A stretch of DNA of 64,000 bases from Warburgia ugandensis (Eukaryota; Streptophyta; Magnoliopsida; Canellales; Canellaceae). The stretch lies in contig CP141126.1 of NCBI GenBank assembly GCA_035236585.1, positions 15,451,001 through 15,515,000 on the forward strand, given 5' to 3'. Below the pieces are notes generated by a model. It was given only the letters and a program-made list of their open reading frames with translations, had not been told where the DNA came from and did not search any database. Shown here piece by piece: positions 45,501 to 59,600 of the stretch. Each line of letters starts with the position of its first letter. Position 1 is the stretch's first letter. The translations under genes and the position numbers were made by a program.

Positions 45501-45659
45501 CATCTGAACTCCATTTTCGAGGTTCTTTATACCGTTCAATTCCTATCAATGTGTACTTTCTAAATTTAATAGTTTCAAAACCAAATTCTATGCATAAATT
45601 TTTTAATTATTTTATTTTATTTTGTTACTAATTTAGAGTTAAAAATTAAAGTTATTACA
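42528..45659. mobile_element. solo LTR of a plant LTR retrotransposon, 3.1 kb
   Basis: The element begins TGTAACACCCC and ends GTTATTACA, so the termini TGTAA...TTACA are inverted. It is flanked by an identical 5-bp duplication ATAAA at 42523-42527 and 45660-45664, the usual TSD length for LTR elements. No gag-pol coding, primer-binding site or second LTR is visible inside, so a solo LTR left by LTR-LTR recombination is the best reading. TGTAACACCC starts are common among plant Ty3/gypsy LTRs. The interior has an (AAT)n run near 42565-42595 and several GATC-rich blocks. A non-autonomous element with very short LTRs is the alternative. Confidence 0.8.
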
Positions 45660-46420
45660 ATAAAATAACTCTAGTTATTATTTCTTAGTGTTTCAAGTAT
45701 TAATTCTGATCTGATCTGCCTAGGACTTGTAGAGCAGTGGCACAAAGAGTGTCACTTAGTCAAAAGGGGTTACTGTTCAGATTTACCATTACATAGCTTG
45801 AAGCAGTCCTCCCCCTGCCGAGATCTCTGCCTTTCAGCAAACTTTAGAACGGAACTTTGGCTCTAATTTAAGCATCACACAGCATCTTGCAGTCCTTGCC
45901 CACCTTACTATTTTATCAAAGAAACATTTTGAATCGAACCTCGCCAGCACCTTAAATATAGTTCATTTTCCTTCTGGGGGCTCTAGGAGATAGTTCAGAT
46001 TGTTTTTCTCATTGTTACACCTAGTCCTCAGATAAATAGGCCTTCTGTGATAAGCTTTCCTCATTTCCATTCATGTTACATCATCATCAATGCAAAGATC
46101 AACTTTAAAATTGACTAGTGCTTTTCTCGAAGAACAACAGTTTCGTCTCCACTGTAGCAATGGAAAGATAAACCTTAGGATTTACTCAAAGGTTTTCTTG
46201 GAGAACACCGGTCTATGGGAAGGTTTCCTTCCAGCTAATAACTGGAAGACTTTTACCTTACTTTGTAAAGCTGACAACAGGAAAACACCTTTGCCTGATC
46301 ATTGAGCAGGAGTCCCGAAAGCTGAAAAACGAAACCCACACTTAATGAAGCCAAGGGGATACCAGAAATCGGACATCTAGGTCTTAGCTCAAACAGAGAT
46401 CAAGAAAGCAGAACTGGAAT

Positions 46421-46501
46421 AAAAGGCAGCCCCAGTGCACAAAACTCCCACATATGCAAGGTCCATGGGACAGACCACAAGGGTTAATAGTATTCAACAC
46501 C
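46421..46501 (-). mobile_element. Au SINE copy 17 (short 3' piece with TSD)
   Basis: Antisense fragment containing only the SINE 3' part (AAAAGGCAGCCCCAGTGCAC to CACAAGGGTTAATAGTATTC). The flanks AAAGCAGAACTGGAAT at 46405-46420 and AAAGCAGAAATGGAAT at 46502-46517 (one mismatch) look like a target duplication, so it probably integrated 5'-truncated. Confidence 0.8.
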
Positions 46502-47611
46502 AAAGCAGAAATGGAATACCTAGGTCTTAATTCATGAGAGGATGGAACCGCACTTCAGAAGATGCAAGACAGCACTCGCTGAGCAATTATTTCTTGTGAA
46601 AATCCTTTGAATGAGCACCCAGGACCCTGATCATTTATTGTAACTGAGGACACGAGTCAAAACGAACCGAATCAATTGGTCGCTGAAGGTGGTTGGATAG
46701 CTCAAAAACGCATTTGAAGATCAATGTTTTAAAACACAATATCACAACATCAAATTCTGGAAATAAAAAATAATAATAATAAATTATGCAAATTCCGTGT
46801 TAGAAAGAAAAAATAAGGTTAAAAGCTTGAAGCAACAGTAGTTCTCCAAGACTTCCATTGAAAAGATAAATACTAGTTCATCATCCCATTTTAAGCTATG
46901 CAATTACGCGTGGGAACCCAAATAATGCAGCATGAATCGACAATCACAGTCATACAGGCATAGGAAGATTGCACTATTACTGTAATGGATCCAATATAGA
47001 CGTGCCCAACAGTAAGAAAAATTGGGATGAAATAATCTAGAGCCGTTTTAGTCAACGAGTGGATATGGACTGCTGAGGGGAGAATAAAAAAAAAGGTACA
47101 AGCATTCAACATAAAGTTTGTGAACTAACCTGACAAGCATTTTGTTGATCAAGCAAATCAATAGCGTCATACAAATCTCCACCAAGTAGACGATAAGGGT
47201 GCACCAGGACACTACATGACATTCTCTTTTTTTCCTTTTTGTTTCCTTCTTTTTCTATAATAATAGTTTACACAAAAGAAAGAAAAACCTGGGAAAGGAA
47301 AGATTAAACTGAGGCTAGAGCATCTCAAAATGTTAAGAACTAAACACCTCGGGCATACATGATAGCTTTATAATATTAAATAATCAATACATAAAATTTG
47401 AGGTATCACCATTGTTTACACCCTAAGCTATAGTACATCAGCCGCACCAATACAATCACCCCTCTCCAGAACACCACAACAAAAATAGACAACGAAAATC
47501 GGTATTTACAGGAAAGACTTGCTACAAAGCTATTTCATACAAAAGATCAAATAACACGGAAGTACCGACCTGCAATGGCAATCCCCTGCCGAGGCCTTAC
47601 AACACTCACAG

Positions 47612-50600
47612 TTAAGCTGACAAGCTGCTGAATATGCGTTTCAAACTGGGACATACCATCCGTAACCTCCCCATGCTTGCACCACATATCTACTCAGAAA
47701 GGCAAAGCAAAATGAACAAAAACAAATTATTTATCTTATGCTACAAGCTGATCTACAAATGAATTTCCAGTATAAATTCTTCTTCCGTAATAAATGTGGT
47801 TGATTTAGTTGAAAATAGGGGTCAGGTCTCACCTTTGGACAATAGCGGACATCAAGAGTTTCCAGCATGTTACAGTGTGCTATTGCATCTTCCACTGCTG
47901 CTTCAGCAATGCTGCAATACTACACCAATCACCAAAACAATTGGAGACAAGAAAAGTTAGCAGAGCCCAACTTGATGAAGTAAACAACACAAGCAATAAC
48001 TGAAATCTGCAACTAAAATTTCAGACACAAAAGACCCAACAAGTTATACATGAACTAAAAAAATTTGCTAGGTGCCCCACATCCAATCTCGAATAGTGTA
48101 GGAACCTGAACAGAAAAAGTTTTGAGGGGCAGCCCAGTGCACAAAGCTCCAGCATGTTCAGGATCTGCAAGGGGCAGACCACAAAAGGGCCTGTAGTACA
48201 CAGCCTTGCATTTTTGCAAGAGACTGTTTCCATGTCTCCAACCCATGACCTCCAGGTCACACAGCAACAACTCACCCGTGAACAAAAAAAGTTTGACCTC
48301 CTTAATCAAACAGAAGGAGATAAGAAACAACAAAGAAAAGATGGAAACAAAAATGAACTGCATACACGTTCTCTAACTCAGAACTCTAAAGACCCTACTC
48401 AACTTTAAGTGGATCACAGAAACCAACAAATTTAACAAATAAAAGCCAGGAAATTAAGCTGGCTTTTGGAGCTTGTAACAGAGATTTTAGGAATCAACAA
48501 ACATAAGAATGCAACAGCCATTCACTATACACATACAGCCGAGCCCCTCATCGACAACAAAGAAGAAGACAACCATAAAACTTCTAGTTTTTAGAGTTAA
48601 AGTGAACCGTTAGGCAAATGAAAAAAAATAATGACCTACACTCCTCAACATAGCCTCCATAAATTGATGGAGCTGATATATCTGAGAAATGAGAGCATCG
48701 ATAGCTGGCCCATCCATATCATCATCATCATCATTATCATCAAGACCTTATCCCAATTAGGGGCCGGCCACATGAATCTTATTCCTCTATTCCACTCTAT
48801 TAAATACCATGGCTTCATTTACTCCCATTGTTCTTAAATATTTCTTCACCACTTCTATCAACGTTCTTTTGAGCCTTCCCCTAACTTGTATTGCCTCACT
48901 TCTTCTAACCGGTGGCGTTGTTAGTCTCCTTTGAACATGTCCAAACCATCTAAGTCTAGTCTCCCTCATCTTGTTACCTATTGGTGTTATCCTTAAATTT
49001 TCTTAAATATTTTCATTTCTAATTCTATCATTTCTTGTGTTACCACTCATCCATCTCAACATCCTCATTTCTGCAATGCTCATCCCATGCGTATGATGTT
49101 TCTTAACTGCCCAACACTCTGATCCATAGAGTATGGCCGGCTTTATTGCCATCCTATATAATTTTCCTTTTAGTTTGAGTGGCACCCGTCAATCACACAA
49201 AACTCCAGATGCACATCTCTATTTGTTTCAACCCGCTTGGATTCTCTGGGTAACCTCCGTCTCAATCTCGCCACTATCATAAATCATTGATCCTAGGTAC
49301 CGAAAGTAGTCTTTAACGAGGACTTCTTGGTTATCAATCTTGACTAGTATTCTACTCCTACTCTCCTTGCTAAAATTACATTCCACATATTCTGTCTTAT
49401 TTCGGCTAATTTTAAATCCTGGAGATTCTAATGCTTCTCTCCATAACTCCTTCTAGAGGTAACTAGTTGGAATGGGCGAGCTGATGAAAGCAACCAATTT
49501 CCATTTAAGTGTTGTAAGACGAAGACACGAGGAACTTTATGTTTACACCATCCCTTGTCTCATCAAGCAAGATTATATCATCTGCAAATAGCATGGACCA
49601 AGGAATCTCCTCGTTCAGATGTTTTGTTAACTCCTCTATAACCAATGTGAAAAGGTATTATGGATTTAATGCCGATCCTTGGTGCAATCCTATAGTGACA
49701 GGAAAATCACCAGTCACGCCACTAGTGGTCTTAACATTTGTTACCGCTCCCTCATACATATCTTTAATTATGTCTATATATCCTTGCGAAACCCCTTTAC
49801 CACCCAATACCCTCCATATTAACTCTCTAAAGAGTATCATAAGCTTTCTCTAAGACGATAAAGACCCTGTGAAGGTCTTTCCTCCTCTCCCTATATTTCT
49901 TTACTAATTGTCTTAGTAAGAAAATAGCTTCCATAGTAGACCTCCCAGGCATGAAACCAAACTGATTCTCCGATACACTTGTTTTATATCGTAGCCTCTT
50001 CTCAATCACTCTTTCAAAAAGTTTCATCGTGTGGCTTAAGTTTGATCCCTCGATAATTAGTGCAGCTCTGTATGTCTCGTTTATTCTTATAGATTGGTAC
50101 AATAAAGCTTTTCCTCCACTCATCCAGCATTTTCTTGGATTTTATAATCTTGTTAAATAATCTCGTCAACCAAATTACCCCAATATCTCCCATATGCTTC
50201 TAAACCTCTATTGATATACCATCAGGCCCCATAGTCTTTCCTGATTTCATCTTTTTCAAGGCCTCTTTTACTTCAGGTATTCTAATCCTATGTTCATATC
50301 TATAAGATCCAATATTATTTAAATTTATAGTATTTTCAATCCCTATATTCTCAGAGCCATTGTTATTTTAAAATTTTTGAAAGTATGTTTCCCACCTTTG
50401 TTTGATCTCATCATCTTTGACTAATACCCTTTGATCATTGCTTCTAATATACCTAACATGATCTAAGTCCTTACCTTTCTGTTCTCTTACTTTTGCAAGT
50501 TTAAACACATCTTTCTCACCTTCTCTTGTTCCTAGTCTATTATAGAGCTCGTCATATGCTTTAAGTTTAACCTCACTATTCTCTTAGCAACCTTTTTAGC

Positions 50601-53600
50601 ATTCTTATATTGTTCATAATTTTCATAATTTCTAATCTTTTGTCATGCTTTAATATGTATCCGTTTTTCTTTAATAACTTTTTGTACTGTTTCACTCCAC
50701 CACCATGTTTCCTTTGCTAATAGCCTTTTACCTTTAGATACTCCTAGGACATCTTTTGTCACTTTCTTAATGAAATCAGCCATATTAATCCACATGGTAT
50801 TTACTTCTATTTCATATCCAATTTTCTTCTACCATCAACTTATTTTTGAATGAGGTTATTTTCTTTCCTTTTAAGTTCCACCACTTAGTTTTTGGATGTG
50901 TATTAAGTTCAGTTCTTTTTCTTCATATTTTGATATAAATATCCATAACCATTAAACTATATTGTGAGGTTAAACTCTCACCAAGTATCACCTTACAATC
51001 CTTACATATAGATCGTTCATTATTCTTAAGTAGAAAAAAGTCCATTTGGCTTTTACGAAGTCCACTTTTAAAGGTTATTAAGTGTTCATCCCTCTTCTTA
51101 AAGAGTATATTTGCAATGGACAGGTTATATGACAAAGTAAAATCGAGGATATTCTCCCCCATCTCATTTCGTTTACCTATACCATACCCTCCATGTATTC
51201 TATCATATCATTCCTTATCTTTTCCTACATGGCCATTTAAGTATGCTCCTATAAATATCCCCTCAGTGTTGGAAATTTCTTGCATGACTTCCTCCATATC
51301 TTCCCAAAACTATCTCTTGATTATATCTTGTAACCCTACTTGTGGTGCATATGCACTTAAAACATTAATAATCTGCTGTCCTAGAACAAGTTTTATTATT
51401 ATAATTCTATCACTAATTCTTTTAACGTTCACAACTTTATCCTTTAATTCCTTATCCACTATTATTCCTAAGTCATTTCTGTTATTTTCCTTTCCTACGT
51501 ACCATAATTTATATCCATCTATTTCTCTAGCTTTAGCCCCTTTCCATTTGGTTTTTTAGATACAAGCAATGTTGACTCTCCTACGTTTCATCGCACCTAC
51601 CAACTCCAAACTCTTACCTGTTAGTGTCCATATATTCCATGTGGCGATATGAATCTTATGGTCCGGAGATACCTTATTTACTATAGCCTTTCTCGAACTC
51701 TATGGTATAAACCCATGTCCACTTTTCATTACACTTGGGTTCTGATGCAGCGTGTCGCTTCTGAGGGAACGCTCTAACAACCCTTGCCCATTTTTCACTA
51801 CACCCGGGATCCGATGTAGCACGTCTCTTCTTGGAGAACACCCTAGCAGCTGGCCCATCCATATCAAGACCTGTATATGGTCTTCATCACATCTTTTAGT
51901 CTTTCCTTATAAACACATGCAAAAATGTTTAAATTATAGCTTGTAACAGGACATGTTGTAGGTGTCTCTGAAAATGGCATTTGATAATTTTCGAGCTGAT
52001 TTTTGCATTCATATACTTTTTCACTTTTGAATAATAATGAGAATCCTATTTCAAAACCTTGTAAGCAAATGGTCTTCATCACATTTTTCAGTCTTTGCAT
52101 ATACAAATATGTTTAAAAATACATATAATGATAGCTTACAACAGGACATTTAGTATATGTCTCAGACAATGACATCTAATAAATTCAGAGCTGTTTTTGT
52201 GTCCTTGTACTTTTTCGCTTTTGCATAATAATGAGAATCCTTTTTCAGCCAACCACTTCATTGGAGACTAATTAAAAAAAGAGGTCCACCAAACTATCCA
52301 GTCAAGAGAAGAAATAGCAGAACTACCAGACCTAGCATCTAACTGATAATTACCATGAAACTTATATTCTAGACTAGCAAATAGTTTTAGAATGTTTTTC
52401 CAACCTGATTCATTTGTTTACGAAGCATCTCGAACTTAATCAAAACCCATTAATCTCCATCATATATGAGAAAATGATATGATCTCACTATCCAGTCAGG
52501 CGAAGACATAGCAGAACTACCAGACCAAGCATGTAACTGATAATTACCATGAAACTTATATTATAGGTTAGCAAATAGTTTTCGAATGTTTTTCCAACCT
52601 GATTCATGTGTTGACAAAGCATCTTGAGCTTAAACACAACCCACCAATAACCATCAAATATGAGACAATGACATGATCTCACTATCCAGTCAGGAGAAGA
52701 AACAGCAGAACTACCAGACCAAGCTTGTAACTGATAATTACCATGAAACTTATATTATAGATTAGCAAATAGTTTTAGAATGTTTTTCCAACCTGATTCA
52801 TGTGTTTACAAAGCATCTTGAGCTTCCACTAATCTCCATCAAATATGAGACAATGACATGATCTCACTATGTCCCACTCCACAAATGGAAATCAAAATGA
52901 CGACCACAACATGGATGGATCAGTGTCATCAATGTAGTTGTATAGAAAAGTCAACCTAGGAAACAATGCATCCCAGTGATAGAAAAACTTGAATTGAGAA
53001 GCATAAATGCAGAGCGTAACATCTTCTTTGACTGTTCAAAACACACTTGTACATAACAATAGGAGAGAATAAATAAATAAATAAATAAATAAGATGGCAG
53101 AATCTAATGGAGTAAGTTCTTTCCATCAAAACTCACACCAACTCTTCAGTTTTGTCTTTTGCCCGAAACCTAATGAAATAACAGAGCATGGCTACTCTAC
53201 ATTCAAAAGGACCATCTGACACGCAGACTGTAACAGCCGCTCAACATGGAACATCAGCTCAGCGACCATCTAATATTGTTTCAGTTAGGTGTTCCAGGAC
53301 CAGTTTGTGGTTGCCAGATCTTCTGATTTGACGTTGCAGGTAGAACTGTACAAATATTTCATCCACAACATCTCAACTTTTACCACTTGATCCATGAAAT
53401 CTGTGTTAACTTACGAAGATGCCACCAGAAATCACAAAGAACTACGAAGGGGAACAACCAAGTTCCCAGAGAAGGGCATTCTCGTCACCCAAACTAATGG
53501 CACAATTGTAGAAAGTATCTTGTTAAAAATGACTAAAAACCCCAATTAACCTTGATGCTTTGACATACATACATACATGCGTACATTTGCATGCACATAA

Positions 53601-56600
53601 AAACATATATACTGAAATTTACATAAATTGCACATTTGCAGACCAAATTTAGATCAAAGAAATTCTAAATGTCTTCTACACCTATTTGTTGTTTACAACT
53701 CAATACCAATTATCATCTATCTTTCCTGGCTTTTCTTTGATTAATTACATAAAGCAGCCATGCAGAACACATACCTGAAGAAGGAAGCTGGTTAATCTCG
53801 GGCAGTTGAGCTTCAGAATTTCCAAGGAGCTGCAGTTGCTGAATGAGGCAAAGCCAGGGAGATGAAGTCAGTGAAGAAAAGGAAAATCAAATAAAAATTG
53901 GGAAATGAATGACGATGGAAAAGCAAATGCAGTTGAGGTATTACAGAGAAGGTGGAGGGAAAATAAAACCTTAAATTGAGAAAATTGAGACTGATACAAG
54001 CCAAGTCCACTTCCTTCAAATTCGAAGACAGAGAAAGGTTTAAATATGACAAATTGAAACAACGAGCTTTTTGAGGGATGACAACTTTCTTAATGTTTGG
54101 GCAGCCAACACAGTTAAGATTCTGAAGCAAGCGGTCAGGTTGCTTAATTGATTCATGTTTGTTCAGTAAAGGAAGAAGCCCAGGTGAATCCCCGGTGTTC
54201 GGCAACTCAGAGAACTGACTGCAACTTGAAGCCCAGTCAAGATCATGCATATTAACACAGCCATTCAAGCTCACGTGAGTCAGATGCGTACAGCAAGCAA
54301 GAAGCTCCTCTATGGCAGACTGGCAGATGGTTCCATAGGATAAGTCCAACTCCCGTAAGGCAGGCAGAGCACCTTCTTTGTAAAGAGCATCCAAAGAGGA
54401 GTTAGTGAGGTACTTGCATGCCTGCAATTTCAAAACCTAAAAATGAAGCAGGTCAGAATTCAAGTAATGGGGGCCAAGAAAAACAAATGCATCAACTGTA
54501 CAAACATGGCAAAGGGACTGGCATTGGCCACTGTACATCCAGCCATGAAATTTATCTATTTGGATGTACAATTTTCAAGCAAGTTATCTTTGATGTAGTA
54601 AGTAGTAGCTGTATTTTGCATAGCCCCCAAACTCCCGCATCCCCATGTTTTTGTCCATATGTACTTCTCCGTCAGTGGGATAGAAAAGCATGCACACATA
54701 TAGACACTATACATGTACATGAGACAGCTGCACAAGTTTGCAGGTATACAGGGAAGAAACAGAAATGCACAGACAATTATATTTCAATAGGTACAACTGT
54801 ACTACATTCTAATCTCCCAACTCTGATTTTGAATGGAAAAAACATAAACTTGCAAAGTGGAAACAATGGCTACCCAGGAGGAAACTGGGGACAAAATTTT
54901 CCTTATAACAAAATCTGGTTCAGTTTAGCCCAACCAACTTGCCTGCCTTAAGCCAAGTCCAGGCCGATATTATTGAAACATCTTCCCCTTAACAAATCGG
55001 GAAGAATGTGATGAAAACAAAAGAAAGCACGTCAATTAATTGCTTTACAAAGTTGAAACACTTACTTGAACCAGAGAGCTGTAGTACAGTGGGGGAAGCA
55101 GAAATGCAAATAGACAAGAAAAGGGAAAGATAAAATAAATCCTAGCCTGTAGGAAACTATCTACAAACATGAGACCCCAAGGTAAGAAGGTATACAATCA
55201 AACATTTGTTGTTTCTCCACCTTTTTTGCATTCTAGGGTCCCCTTTCTTTTTTTTCCACTTCCAAATATATAATCAGGTACATCAGCAAGCATCGAAAAG
55301 ATCATCTTATCGTAAAAGAAAACTGATTTTTCATAGACTCTTACAAAAGAATACTGGAAGAACACAATTTCCAGTGATTAAGGCATCTGGGTGAATTACC
55401 TTCAACTGCAAACAAGTCTCGAAGACAGGCTGCAAGTTCAGCAGGAAAGTGTATGACAAGTCAAGCAATGTCAAATAGGGAAGATAGCGCAAAGAAGATA
55501 GCCCATCTGGACCAACAGAAGGGCATGACATCAAGATCAGTGACTCAATGAGTGGGCAAGAAGCAGCAGTAGCAGACAAGCAGTCATCCTTAAGTTGGCT
55601 GAAAAATGACAAAAACATTCATCAGCTACAACACATAAATAGAAAACATTAGCCGCAGATGATACATGAACAAGAATATCACCTGCAAAAGGAAGCATCC
55701 AGCGACATTAAACGAGGACAATTGATGGACGCTTCAGAAAGAACACCACAACCCTTCAGCTCCAGCAATAACATATGTGGTGCTTCAATCTGCAGAATAC
55801 TCAACTTGGGGCATATTCCCAAATTAAGTGACCGAAGACCAACCTGCAGCAAAAGTTTGTTCTGCTTAGCATTGGACTCGAGCTCGAAAGGATACACGAT
55901 CATTTCCTATATTCAGTATCAGTTACAGGAAATCAGCCAGCTTCTGCTTCAGATAAATGAGACTTAAATTTGTACATTTCCTTTCTCTAGAATTCTCTCT
56001 ATGGTGCTTTTTCGATTTCAGTAGTCAGACCTGTCTCCAAGTGTTTTCCCATGAAGAAACTAAATGGTAAAAATGTTTCAGGGATGTTCTACAAACGTCT
56101 TTAATTTTTTCTGACGATACAGTTCTGCACACCACAACTGGGAGGGTAAGGATCACACAATGAGAAAAACTTAGGAATATTGCCCATCTGCAATAGCATC
56201 AAGCAGATAAATATTCATATTACTGACAAGAAGATCCACATGTTATTTTGGTCCCTTTACGTCATAAGAAAAATGGAACCAGCAACAATACAATTTTCCC
56301 AATCAATGTGTAGGAATCTTCTTACAGTCACTGCATCTGGAGTCATTCTGTTTAAGGCACCATAAACACGGCTACACAAAACTGAGGGATCCATAACCAA
56401 TCTAGACGGGGAAAAACAAGTTACTTGTTGATATTCAGGGACTGTGCTAAATTTTGGATACAGCATTAATTGCTCCAGTGATTAATGGTCAGATAGATGA
56501 GAGGGCACATGGCCTGCAACTGTCACTGCCTCCAACATGACATTAGGATGATAGGAACTAGAAAGAACACAGTGGGCGACAAGATGCCTGAAAACACAAA

Positions 56601-59600
56601 CATAGATATAGGTACACATGCACGCATGTATATGCACATTATGTACATCTGTATGTGACAGAACAAGGTTGTCGACACTGACGGAGGGAATCTGGATGAA
56701 ATCAATTAGAAATAAGATGGCCACAAAACACAGACGGCAATATAATTGTATACAGATGTGCGCATATTTATGTGGCTGAGTGCGTAAAAACAGTAAGAAA
56801 GGAAATGCAATAAGCAAGTAAAAGAAAAGGCAAAGCGTGCGAAGATATTTTTACTGATTTATTTAGTTTTAGCAATGGTACAAAATTTCAATGGATCACT
56901 ACTGGTAATATGACTCTCGAATCTCAACTAGCCATGTGTTCAGGGAAACAGGACAAAGCAGCAAGCAGTTAGAAGAAAAATGTACCTTCCCGTCCATATG
57001 CAACAGAAGAGAAATAGAGAGAGAGAGAAACATAGCACTCCAGTCCGTATGCAACAGAAGAAACGAGTGAGAGAGAGAGATGCAAAACCCACATGAAAGA
57101 ATCATATGACATTCTCATGATAAACATAAAGCCAAAAAACCCCAGGCACCTGGAGAATGGAAATATTTTGCCATTGCCTGAAATTTGAATAGGCTCATCA
57201 TGTGGAGAAAAAACATGAGCAACCAAGAGAGACAGTGACTCAAGTCGCTACTCGACAGCCAACTCTCCCACAAGTATTGAAATGCATCAGGAAAAAGATA
57301 GTGGTTTTCCTAGCATAACTTAATCAAAAGAATTTACCAAGTGCCGAGTAGGATTAGACTTGACATCTTGCTCAAAAACAAAGCACTTGATGTCACTCGA
57401 TGCCGGAAGAAAACGATCAATATATATAGTCCATTTGGAGAAGTTCTTAACATCTTACAATGATATTAATAAACAAAAAACAAATAGATCATGGCATATC
57501 TGGAGAAGATCTTAACATTGAACAATGATAGTAAATCAACAGAAAATAAATAGATTATCTTCCAACAAAATTTCGTGCTCTCAGAGAATTGAACCTTTCC
57601 ATAAAGCTTGTCTTCTAGATGGGGCTCCTTTCTCAATATCTTTGATTGCTTTGCAGTAATTCCCAACTGCTTTCATTTGTTTTACAAAATTATCACTGAT
57701 AGTTTCAGACTGGTCTTTGCCAAACATCATGGAGGCTCCAGAAAGAATTGACAACTGTTTCACAAATGCTTCTAAAATTGCATTACTTCAGTAATGCATT
57801 TCCCTAGGGTCCCCAGTGCATTTCAGCAGCCTACAGTTGGAACCTTCATTTTGCTGTCACTCCATTTGAAAGGAATTGTTCCTGATGAGAGAGGTAATGC
57901 GAAGTGCACCAATTTTAACTATGGTAGGAAAAATAAGATTCTTGTAAGCATGCCAATCCCTATCCAGTGAATGACATAGTTGCAAGGCAAGTTGATGAAG
58001 ATTCCTTTTAGTTTGAGGGTCGACCAATATTACATCAAAATCTTGACAATCTAAATTGCCCAAACAAGCTTAGATCTCACTATTTGACATATGTTTTCTT
58101 GACTATTAGCTTCCAGATCCTTACTTTTGTTTTCTCTTTGGAGAAGAACTTGGTGTTGGCAGTTTGAGCTGTTTGGGATTCTTTGCAATTGTGCACTGAA
58201 GCAGCTATATCTTTTTGGTTTCTCACAACTATTCTCCTTATCTGTACATCATGTAAAAATCTAATCAACAATACAAATAGAAAAGTCTGTTTTGGCTTCT
58301 CTACACTGTCATCCATCCGAAGGCAATTACAATTTTACCAGCAGTACTTTTTTTCATGTTTTCCTTGCATTCACCAACGTCACACCCTCAAAATTAGATT
58401 ACTTTAAGAATCTGGATGGAACTTTTTAGTCAAACCTCATCAATGAAAAATATTTTATATAAATGTAATATCAATCAGCACCCAAGCCACCCATGTAGAT
58501 TACTTCAAGAATCTAGATGGAAACTTCTAGTCAAAACTCATCATTGAAAAATATTTTATATTAATGTAGTATTAATCGGCACCCAAACCTGCTTATGGGT
58601 GTGTGTCCAACACTAAACACCTTGGTTGTGTGTGGCACAGTGCACCAGTGGGTCTCCATCGGACAGGTCATACATTCAAGTCAGCTCAAGGATGTGTGTG
58701 AGTATTTATCTAAGAATGTTATGGTTCAAACCCAAAGAATGATGCCATCACAAAGGAATAAGAGAATGATCCCAACACACATGAAACAAAGGTCGTATTG
58801 CCTATGGAAACTGATGACAGCAATACATAGATCACAAAGATTAACCAATTCTCATAACTACATCGGTGATTAAGACTGTATTATCTTACAATTCCTCTCC
58901 AATTTTGTTTCAAGCATCTGCCAGATATGAAGTGCTTTACCAGTCCTCATCCACTTGGATGCCTATCCCCAAGTATACTATCAACGTGTACAGAAAAAAC
59001 AGTGGCCCACCTAAGACCTCTTCTAACAGCAATAACAGCATTTACTCTAGTTGTCAATTCTGTTCCACCACAGTTCCCCCTTTCTTCCAAAATAGAACGT
59101 CAGTACACAGGCCATATGACTATTCCATTCTGGTAAGCACACTCTTCTTTTGGAAGGGCAAGAGAATAAGGATGCCTCAGGTACAGGACTCTTCAACATC
59201 TAGATAGGACATTTTAAAAAGAGATCTTTGCAAAACTCATGTAGAAGGGGAATTTTTCCCGTTGTTTTGTCAATTTAGCTGAGTACCTTTCTTAGCCATC
59301 CTAAAAGAGGGGAAATGGGCTCCCAAACATTAAAAGCCAAGACTACCATCTTCTTAAGTTCTGAAATGAACACGTTTCTGATCCATCTTTTCTGGCACAA
59401 GGACAAGAACACAACAGTATCTCAGCCAGGAGAACCAAATGGTGGAAGACCACTGCTAGCAGACTGATTTCCATTCTGCTTTCCATCTGAACAAAGCATT
59501 CCAGCAATTCCAGCCAGTAAGCTGACTGCTTAGCATCTGCCATAGAGGAATATACTCATGTGGCTGCTGAAGAAACCAGCAGCTCCAACCAGGAACAACA

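Larger units (their letters stand above)
37467..47611. other. intergenic spacer between MOB1 and FBL15
   Basis: No cellular gene was recognised in these 10 kb. The spacer contains seven SINE copies and a 3.1-kb solo LTR, listed separately. Open frames such as 37670-38047, 40555-40905 and 44895-45086 lie in SINE, LTR or unlabelled DNA and show no family similarity. Confidence 0.6.
47920..53774 (-). other. 5.9-kb intron of FBL15
   Basis: GTATGT donor after FLLQ and TGTAG acceptor before YCSIAEAA, phase 0. It contains Au SINE copy 18, a near full-length RTE LINE, and two adjacent sets of about 190-bp tandem duplications. No host exon was seen inside. Confidence 0.8.

Noticed and set aside
53838-54436. 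Reading FBL15 straight through the 53813-54433 open frame
   Set aside because: The frame continues past a GT donor at 53969 into LRFYFPSTFSVIPQ, which is not LRR. Splicing to 53838 restores NLSNCSSLEILKLNCPRLTS.
56257-56466. Minus-strand 69-codon frame as a possible FBL15 exon
   Set aside because: The exons at 60263 and 55843 join in phase and reproduce the expected ERASFSPVGLRSLNLG sequence without it, and it shows no LRR pattern.
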